From Rickettsiales bacterium (lineage in GTDB: Bacteria; Pseudomonadota; Alphaproteobacteria; Rickettsiales; UBA1997), in contig JAJTDS010000008.1 in the NCBI GenBank assembly GCA_021298605.1, forward strand, positions 1-35,676: a DNA stretch of 35,676 nucleotides, written 5' to 3'. How positions within the stretch are numbered: position 1 is the first letter of the stretch; the number at the start of each line of letters is the position of its first letter. Positions 16,774 to 22,957 of the stretch are shown here, one piece after another. The notes beneath the pieces were generated by a model. The model was not told the DNA's origin, made no database searches, and was given only the letters and a program-made list of their open reading frames with translations. A program made the translations under genes and the position numbers.

Positions 16774-17808
16774 TTATTCTGGCAATAATGCTTCATCTGC
16801 TGTTTCTTTTGTTATTAAGCCTTGCAAAAGAAGCTCTTCGATTGAATGCTTCATAAGCCTCATACCTGACTTACGGTTTATCTCAATTATTGAATTAATT
16901 TGGGCGATTTTATCTTCTCTAATTAAATTACGAATTGAAGGGTTGGCTATCATAATTTCGTAGCCTGCACATCTTCCACCGCCTGCTTTTGGAAATAATC
17001 TTTGTGAGATAACGGCCTTTATTGCACTAGATAGCATTGTTCTAACTACTGATTTTTCTTCACTAGGAAAAACATCAATAATGCGGTTAATTGTTTCGGC
17101 TGCTGAATTGGTGTGAAGTGTTCCAAAAACTAGATGTCCAGTTTCTGCTACCGTTAAGGCAAGGTGAATGGTTTCAATATCTCTCATCTCGCCAACAAGT
17201 ATAACATCTGGGTCTTCTCTTAATGCTCCTTTTAAGGCACTCGCAAATGATTTAGTGTTTTTACCAACTTCTCTTTGATTTACTAATGATTTTTTTGATT
17301 TATGTACAAATTCTACAGGGTCTTCAATCGTTAATATGTGGGAAGTGTGATTAGAGTTAATGTAATCTATTATTCCCGCTAAGGTGGTTGATTTACCGCT
17401 ACCAGTTGGCCCAACTACCAAAATCATTCCTTTATGGCTATGCTCTGCTAGTTCTTTGATGATGCTGGGGGCATTTAATTTTTCTAAGCTTTTAATTTCA
17501 GTCGGTATCTCACGAAAAACCGCCGCAGAACCTTTTAGATTGTTGAAAACATTGACTCTAAATCTCATTCTTTCGCCAATTTGTATTGCAAAGTCAAGAT
17601 CTAATTTTTGTTCAAATTCTTTTTTTTGCTCTTCGTTCATTATCGAGTGAATCATTTGTACGATTGAATCATTATTTAAGATTGGGGCATTTGGAATATG
17701 AGCAATTTCGCCATTAATTCTTAAAATTGGTGGTGAGCCTGCTGATAAGTGAACATCTGAGCAAGATTGATTTTTTGCATAAGTAAGAATTTTTTCAATA
17801 TTATTCAT
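16774..17808 (-). CDS. pilT: Type IV pilus retraction ATPase PilT
   Basis: PilT is the hexameric motor that depolymerises type IV pili, giving twitching motility and DNA uptake. The 344 residues are a normal length. Walker A GPTGSGKSTT is at 133-142, the Asp box ILTIEDPVEFVH at 158-169, Walker B DPDVILVGEMRD at 199-210 and the His box HLVFGTLHTNS at 225-235. SIRNLIRE at 291-298 matches the AIRNLIRE motif that is specific to retraction ATPases. No pilin, PilB, PilC or secretin gene is in the window, so the rest of any pilus system lies elsewhere. It leads a three-gene run with rsmE and the RmuC-like gene. Confidence 0.95.
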   Translation of the reverse strand: MNNIEKILTYAKNQSCSDVHLSAGSPPILRINGEIAHIPNAPILNNDSIVQMIHSIMNEEQKKEFEQKLDLDFAIQIGERMRFRVNVFNNLKGSAAVFREIPTEIKSLEKLNAPSIIKELAEHSHKGMILVVGPTGSGKSTTLAGIIDYINSNHTSHILTIEDPVEFVHKSKKSLVNQREVGKNTKSFASALKGALREDPDVILVGEMRDIETIHLALTVAETGHLVFGTLHTNSAAETINRIIDVFPSEEKSVVRTMLSSAIKAVISQRLFPKAGGGRCAGYEIMIANPSIRNLIREDKIAQINSIIEINRKSGMRLMKHSIEELLLQGLITKETADEALLPE

Positions 17809-17853
17809 TGAATTTTAAATATGAGGTTGATTGCAATTTGAGAACTAGGGCTG

Positions 17854-17882
17854 ATTATATAATAAAAACTAAAAATTGACTA
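17854..17882 (-). promoter_or_regulatory. Likely promoter for the pilT-rsmE operon
   Basis: On the minus strand TAGTCA (17882-17877), a 17-base spacer and a perfect TATAAT (17859-17854) lie about 46 bases before the pilT ATG. Upstream, at 17896-17914, a small inverted repeat TTGTCT-N7-AGACAA could be an operator. The -35 is weak, so confidence is moderate. Confidence 0.42.
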
Positions 17883-18083
17883 TTAAATAATTATTTTGTC
17901 TTAAATTGAGACAACTTAATTTAATTAGTTAAAACAATCATATTAAAAATAATTTAACTTTAATTGGTTAATTAAAAATAATATTTAATTTTTTTGCAAG
18001 AATTGTTGGTAAATTATAATTATATTTGTTGTAATCTTAATATTATAGCTATTTTAGCAATTATTAAAATTTAACCGAACAAA

Positions 18084-18845
18084 ATGTTTAAAAATAAGAT
18101 ATGTTTAATTGTTGGTGGTCTTGGCTCAATAGGCTTAGAATTATCTTTAAGGCTTGCTAATCAAGGGGCAAAGGTAATTGCAACTTCCACAAGTGAAGAT
18201 AAGGTTAGTCAACAATATCACGAGAATATCTCTACTGTACTATTAAAAGATGCTAGCGATTTCAATGTTTTAGAGCAATTATGCAATGATATTATTAATA
18301 AATTTCATACTATTGATATAGCGATAAATTGTGCTGGCTCAATTTTAATAAAATCTGCCCATCAAACCAATCAAGATGATTTTGAAAATTGTTTGAAAAT
18401 TAATCTTTTTAGTGCTTTTTCATTAGTAAGGGCAGTAAGTAAAATGGTGGTTACAAAGGGTTTAACTAAGGAAAATGATAAGCAAGTTGCAATTTTGTTA
18501 TTTTCATCGGTTGCTGGAAAAATTGGAATAGCTAATCATGAAGCAATTTCAAGTGCTAAGGCTGGTATAGAAGGCCTTGTTCGTTCGGCATCTGCAACCT
18601 ATGCAAGTAAAAATATTAGAATTAATGCAATCGCTCCTAGCCTTACCAACACTAATCTTGCAAATTTTATTACTAAAAACCCCAATGCCTTAGAAGCCTC
18701 AAAAGCAATGCATCCATTAAATAGAATTGGTGAAGTTAGTGATATAGCAAATGTTGCAGAAATGCTCATAAACCCGCAAAATAGCTGGATAGCAGGACAA
18801 GTTATTTCAGTAGATGGCGGTTTATCAACGGTTAAAAAAATATAA
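18084..18845 (+). CDS. SDR-fold protein lacking the catalytic tyrosine
   Basis: A 253-residue short-chain dehydrogenase/reductase fold. It has the nucleotide-binding GGLGSIG (11-17), INCAG (81-85), the catalytic-type Ser at 141-142 (LFSSVAG) and Lys159. The position of the catalytic Tyr, four residues before that Lys, is Ile155 (NHEAISSAK). The C-terminal DGG motif (GQVISVDGG) is intact. From memory, a group of proteobacterial SDRs shares the NHEAI-x-x-AKAG wording, so this is probably a family trait rather than decay. Its substrate, and whether it is an active dehydrogenase, are unknown. It is monocistronic and converges with the dehydratase gene. Confidence 0.85.
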   Translation: MFKNKICLIVGGLGSIGLELSLRLANQGAKVIATSTSEDKVSQQYHENISTVLLKDASDFNVLEQLCNDIINKFHTIDIAINCAGSILIKSAHQTNQDDFENCLKINLFSAFSLVRAVSKMVVTKGLTKENDKQVAILLFSSVAGKIGIANHEAISSAKAGIEGLVRSASATYASKNIRINAIAPSLTNTNLANFITKNPNALEASKAMHPLNRIGEVSDIANVAEMLINPQNSWIAGQVISVDGGLSTVKKI

Positions 18846-18867
18846 ACAGATTATTTGGTATGATTAT

Positions 18868-19866
18868 TTAGAGATTTCCACCAGAAATTATTGCTAATAA
18901 TCTTAATTTTTTGTTACTTCTTTGCGATTCAATAAATTGTTCAGCACCTGCAATTGCAAGTGCAGATGTTGGTTCAATTGGTGTTTTTAAGATATCTGAT
19001 AAATATTTTTGCCATTCAATAATTTTTTCTTCGCTAATTTCACAAATTCCTGAAATTTTCTTAATATGATAAAAGCACCTTTCTGCAATGGCAAGGGTTC
19101 TAGCTCCGTCGGCAATTGTTTTTGGACTATCGCTAAACTTAAAAATTTGATTATTTTTTAGTGATATTTTAGTATCATTTGCTTGCAAAGGTTCGCAACC
19201 TATAACTTTGGCTTGTGGTGCAAGACCAAGGCTTGCTAAGTAGCAACCTATAACTAAGCCTCCACCACCACATGGTGCAAATATTGCATCAATATTAGCA
19301 AAATTATCTCTTTGATGTAATTTTAATTTATTTAGATTAGCTTTATGGTCTATCTCAATAATTTGCTGTAATGCCTCAAAGGTTGCGGTTCCTTGACCTG
19401 TAATTACATCATCATTGTCAGAAGGGTGGATAAATAAATAGCCTTCTTTAGCCTTTTGTTCTGCTAATTTATTGGCTTCGCTTCTTTTTTCGCAGATTAT
19501 TACTTCTGCTCCTAGATTTCTTGTTGCTTCAACCTTAAATTTAGGTACGATATTTGCCATATAAATTAAGGCCTTAATATTGAGTTTTCTGCACATAAAA
19601 GCAATAGCTTGAGCATGGTTTCCCGAGCTTTGAGCAACAATTTTTTTTGGTAAATAACCAAATTTTTCTTGATAGGAGATGATTGCATTAATTGCTCCTC
19701 TTGCTTTAAAAGAAGAGGTGTGTTGATGGTTTTCCATTTTCAGAAAAACTTCTGCATTAAGTTTTTTATTTAGATTTTCATTGGTTATTAGGTCAGTTCT
19801 AATTACATGATTTTTTATTCTTTCATGTGCTTTAATTATATCTGTAAAATTTAGTTCAGCAAACAT
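18868..19866 (-). CDS. Threonine dehydratase / serine racemase-like PLP enzyme
   Basis: A fold type II PLP enzyme of 332 residues, matching catabolic threonine dehydratase or serine racemase in length and lacking the C-terminal regulatory ACT domain of biosynthetic IlvA. The PLP lysine is Lys54 in SSFKARGA. SSGNHAQ and the phosphate-binding glycine loop CGGGGL follow, and the chain ends close after the SGGN motif. I start at the ATG at 19866, because the longer frame to 19968 would run 93 bases into the preceding gene and adds sequence without homology. It is third in the ridA-VOC-dehydratase run, 7 bases after the VOC gene. The product enamine/imine is a RidA substrate, which supports the assignment. 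Confidence 0.88.
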   Translation of the reverse strand: MFAELNFTDIIKAHERIKNHVIRTDLITNENLNKKLNAEVFLKMENHQHTSSFKARGAINAIISYQEKFGYLPKKIVAQSSGNHAQAIAFMCRKLNIKALIYMANIVPKFKVEATRNLGAEVIICEKRSEANKLAEQKAKEGYLFIHPSDNDDVITGQGTATFEALQQIIEIDHKANLNKLKLHQRDNFANIDAIFAPCGGGGLVIGCYLASLGLAPQAKVIGCEPLQANDTKISLKNNQIFKFSDSPKTIADGARTLAIAERCFYHIKKISGICEISEEKIIEWQKYLSDILKTPIEPTSALAIAGAEQFIESQRSNKKLRLLAIISGGNL

Positions 19867-19873
19867 CGAAAAA

Positions 19874-20290
19874 TTATTTAGCAAATAATTGTGATTCATC
19901 TTGAAATGATTTAAATTCAAGAGCATTGCCACTATAATCAAGAAAAAACATTGTTGCCTGTTCTCCAATTAACCCGCGAAACCTAATATATGGCTCAACA
20001 ATAAATTTAATTTGTTTTTTCTTGAGATTTTCAGCAAATTCGTGCCATTCTTTCCATTCTAAAACAACTCCAAAATGAGGGACAGGAATATTTTTATTGT
20101 CAACCAAATTATTGATATTTTCTATTGTCAAAGAATTATCAAGGTGAGTAACTAATTGATGTCCGAAAAAGTTCCAGTCGATCCAGCTATTATTGGATCT
20201 ACCTTCTTCGAAGCCGAGCAATTCTCCGTAAAATGCTCTTGCTTTATCTAAATTATGAACTTTAATTGCTAAATGAAAAGGCTGTATCAT
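19874..20290 (-). CDS. VOC (glyoxalase/dioxygenase superfamily) protein
   Basis: The 138-residue product has two beta-alpha-beta-beta-beta modules of the vicinal oxygen chelate superfamily. The N-terminal module starts PFHLAIKVHNLDKARAFYGELLGF, with His6 as a likely metal ligand. The second has PHFGVVLEW with a second His, and the C-terminal YSGNALEFKSF supplies the usual Glu. The superfamily covers glyoxalase I, extradiol dioxygenases and antibiotic-binding proteins, so the reaction cannot be named. It sits 5 bases after ridA and 7 bases before the dehydratase gene, which suggests a role near amino-acid-derived reactive intermediates. Confidence 0.85.
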   Translation of the reverse strand: MIQPFHLAIKVHNLDKARAFYGELLGFEEGRSNNSWIDWNFFGHQLVTHLDNSLTIENINNLVDNKNIPVPHFGVVLEWKEWHEFAENLKKKQIKFIVEPYIRFRGLIGEQATMFFLDYSGNALEFKSFQDESQLFAK

Positions 20291-20295
20291 TTTGA

Positions 20296-20757
20296 TTATT
20301 CTATCTCAAAAATTGCATCTACTTCAACTGCAACTCCACGAGGTAGAGAGCTAGAGCCAACTGCCGAGCGGGCATGCTTTCCTTTTTCGGCAAATATTTC
20401 AACCATTAAGTCAGATGCTCCATTTGCAATTGCTGGATGGTCGATGAAATCTTCCACTGAATTGACAAAAACTCCTAATTTAATGCATTTGGTTACTTTT
20501 TCTAAATTTCCGCAAGCAGATTTTAATTGAGATAAGATATTTATTGCACAAATTCTGGCGGCTTTTCTGGCATCTTCAACACTTATATTTGCTCCAACTT
20601 TGCCGATATATTTGAGTTCCCCATTTTCTATTGGTAATTGTCCAGAAATGAAGATATTTTTTCCACTCACTATAAAGCCTACATAATTGGCTATTGGCAC
20701 TGCTGGTTCAGGAATTTTAATTCCGAGTTCATTAAGTTTTTGGTTGATTTGAGACAT
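20296..20757 (-). CDS. RidA/YjgF-family enamine/imine deaminase-like protein
   Basis: Rid proteins speed hydrolysis of reactive enamines and imines such as 2-aminoacrylate, sparing PLP enzymes. The 153 residues belong to the longer YjgF-like group. They show IFISGQLP, the KHARSAVG segment with the Arg that holds the substrate carboxylate in RidA, and SLPRGVAVEVDAIFEIE at the end. It is the first gene of a tight ridA-VOC-dehydratase run. hemA, also PLP-dependent, lies 174 bases upstream on the same strand. The ATG at 20757 gives the expected N-terminus. Confidence 0.9.
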   Translation of the reverse strand: MSQINQKLNELGIKIPEPAVPIANYVGFIVSGKNIFISGQLPIENGELKYIGKVGANISVEDARKAARICAINILSQLKSACGNLEKVTKCIKLGVFVNSVEDFIDHPAIANGASDLMVEIFAEKGKHARSAVGSSSLPRGVAVEVDAIFEIE

Positions 20758-20931
20758 AAATAGTTAAATTAAATTTTCAATTTGCTGGCTAAATTAATGG
20801 CTAGAAATTATATTTTAAAGATAAATTATCTAAAGTTATTATTAGAGCCAATTGACAACATATCTAATATTTGACAATTTGTAATTTTTAAGTCAATAAT
20901 AATTATTATTTAATCGAAATAAAGTTAGTGT

Positions 20932-22122
20932 TTAATTATTAAGGCAAATCTTTAAAGCGATAATTAATTGATTTATCATTTCTTCGCTATGAAGTGGCGA
21001 GATAGTGATTCTAAGCCTTTCATCACCATAATCAACGGTTGGATAATTTATGTGCTGAACATAAATATTAAAATCATCAAGCAATTTTTGAGAAATTAAT
21101 TTAGCCTTTAAAGCATTGCCAATTCTAATTGAAATAATATGTGAATCTTTGCAAACTATTGGTATTTGTGCATCAGACAGTTGTTTCTTTAATAATTTAA
21201 CTTTTGCTTGATGGGTAATTCTTTCATTATTGCTATTTTTGAGATGATCAACATTGGTTATAATTGCCGATATAATTGAAGGGGGCATTGAGGTGCTAAA
21301 AATAAAGCCCGAAGCAAACGAACGAATGGCATCAATTACCTCTTTCTTTCCAACAATATAGCCACCAATAACTCCAAATGCTTTTGCGAATGTTCCTTGA
21401 ATTATATCTACCTCATTTTCAATTTGCCATTGATGGCATAAACCTGCTCCATTATCGCCATATAATCCAACCGCATGAACCTCGTCAATAAAGGTTAATG
21501 CTTGATATTTTTTAGCTAATTCAACAATGGCAGGAATGTTTCCAAAATCACCATCCATTGAATATACTGATTCGGCAATAATTATTTTTGGTAAACTGAT
21601 TTCTACTTGCCGTAATTTATTTTCTAAATCAATCAAATTATTATGTTGAAAGATATATTTTATTAACTTGCTATTTCTAGCTCCGGCAATAATTGAGGCA
21701 TGATTTTTTTGGTCAGAAAATATAATTAAATGGGGAATGATTTTTGCTAAAGCTTGAATAGTGGCATCATTGGCGACATATCCAGAAGAAAAAACTAACC
21801 CACTTTCTTTGTTGTGAAGCTTTGCTATTTCTGTTTCTAGCTTGGTGATTAAGTTATGATTTCCAGAGATATTGCGAGTTCCGCCAGAGCCAACTCCATA
21901 ATTATCAAGAGCTAATTTTGCTTGATCTATTGCATTTCTGTTTTGAGACATTGCGAGATAGTCGTTAGAACACCAAACAATAATTTTTTGTTTATTTTTA
22001 TTGTTAATTGCAAACGGGAATTCATCGCATATTCTTGTTATATCAACAAATTCACGATAGCGGTTTTGTTCCTTTAATTGATTGGTTGCATCAATAAAAT
22101 GTTGCAATATTTGTTGATTCAT
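20932..22122 (-). CDS. hemA: 5-aminolevulinate synthase
   Basis: ALAS condenses glycine and succinyl-CoA to 5-aminolevulinate, the first step of heme synthesis by the C4 route found in Alphaproteobacteria and mitochondria. The 396 residues are a normal length. They contain WCSNDYLAMSQ, GSGGTRNISG, FIDEVHAVGLYG and the PLP lysine Lys247 in GTFAKAFG, followed by GGYI. The close relatives KBL and BioF are less likely given GSGGTRNISGN and YGDNGAG. Its ATG lies 32 bases inside the end of the upstream unknown gene, so translation may be coupled. The gene marks the organism as alphaproteobacterial. Confidence 0.95.
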   Translation of the reverse strand: MNQQILQHFIDATNQLKEQNRYREFVDITRICDEFPFAINNKNKQKIIVWCSNDYLAMSQNRNAIDQAKLALDNYGVGSGGTRNISGNHNLITKLETEIAKLHNKESGLVFSSGYVANDATIQALAKIIPHLIIFSDQKNHASIIAGARNSKLIKYIFQHNNLIDLENKLRQVEISLPKIIIAESVYSMDGDFGNIPAIVELAKKYQALTFIDEVHAVGLYGDNGAGLCHQWQIENEVDIIQGTFAKAFGVIGGYIVGKKEVIDAIRSFASGFIFSTSMPPSIISAIITNVDHLKNSNNERITHQAKVKLLKKQLSDAQIPIVCKDSHIISIRIGNALKAKLISQKLLDDFNIYVQHINYPTVDYGDERLRITISPLHSEEMINQLIIALKICLNN

Positions 22123-22924
22123 TTTTTTGTGTTAATAATATTTTTTCTTGTTTGTTAGGTTTTATAGAAATACTTGGTAAATCATTATTAATTGGTGATT
22201 TTATATTAAAAGAATATTTTTGATAAAAATTTATATAATCTAGATAATTTTCAAAAGTTTCAAAAATTTTTATATGCCTAATTTTTATTGTGCCATAATA
22301 ATCATCATAATAGGGCTCATATCTTCCTATGCAAGAAAATCTAAATAAAGAAGCCTTCTTTTCTTGGTCAAGTAAAGGATCTAATATTTTTAATGATTGA
22401 TGATCTTGATCAAAAAGATTTGGCATTTTTTTTAACTCAAAATCATTATTATCATTTAATTTTATATTTCCAACAACAATATTGCTAAATGCAGAGATTA
22501 AACCCACTGACAAAAATTCATGGTTTTGATTAAAGTTGTTTGGGATTAATGCTGGTGGCTTTGTAAAAGCATTGAGTAGTATAAAATTATTCAAAATAAA
22601 AGCTGATTTTAAGGAGTGATTAGAAAAAATATTGTTAATAAAATTAATTTTATAAAGAGTTTCATTTTTATCTTCAATGGTTATTAAGTAATTATCCACA
22701 TCATCTAATCGTTCTGGTAAATAATCTGTGAGCTGGCTATTTGCAAAATTTATATTTTCAATAATTTTATTTTGGTATAAATGGCAGTAAAATTTTTTGT
22801 TGTTTAACTGAATTTCTTGGTTGCTAACAAGGTAATCTTGAAAATTATCATAAAGTGTAGCTTCTCGCTCAATTTTGTTTAGAATGGCAATTCTTGCACT
22901 ATGGGGTATTTTGTATAATTTCAT
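22091..22924 (-). CDS. Hypothetical protein between dnaE and hemA
   Basis: I do not recognise this 277-residue protein. It has no signal peptide or clear membrane helix and is rich in Asn, Ile, Phe and Tyr. Hydrophobic and polar segments alternate as in a folded cytosolic protein. The C-terminal tail (about 245-277) is Lys/Gln/Asn-rich. The start is the ATG at 22924, 33 bases after the dnaE stop codon. Its TGA stop lies inside hemA, an overlap of 32 bases. The overlap and its place in the skp-dnaE-hemA run suggest a real cotranscribed gene. I compared it by eye with the DnaE C-terminal region missing upstream and saw no resemblance. Confidence 0.7.
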   Translation of the reverse strand: MKLYKIPHSARIAILNKIEREATLYDNFQDYLVSNQEIQLNNKKFYCHLYQNKIIENINFANSQLTDYLPERLDDVDNYLITIEDKNETLYKINFINNIFSNHSLKSAFILNNFILLNAFTKPPALIPNNFNQNHEFLSVGLISAFSNIVVGNIKLNDNNDFELKKMPNLFDQDHQSLKILDPLLDQEKKASLFRFSCIGRYEPYYDDYYGTIKIRHIKIFETFENYLDYINFYQKYSFNIKSPINNDLPSISIKPNKQEKILLTQKNESTNIATFY

Positions 22925-22957
22925 AGCGGTGTTAAAAGTTATATTTAAATTTTATTG

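Noticed and set aside
17896-17914. Inverted repeat TTGTCT-N7-AGACAA as a confirmed operator
   Set aside because: Only six base pairs per arm in AT-rich DNA; no regulator gene nearby. Mentioned with the pilT promoter but not called as a site.
19867-19968. An N-terminal extension of the threonine dehydratase-like gene
   Set aside because: It overlaps the VOC gene by 93 bases, and the family's usual N-terminus begins just after the ATG at 19866.
22091-22924. The unknown gene as the missing DnaE C-terminus
   Set aside because: Lengths add up suggestively, but no clamp-binding motif, OB-fold pattern or tau-binding region is visible by eye. Kept only as a question.
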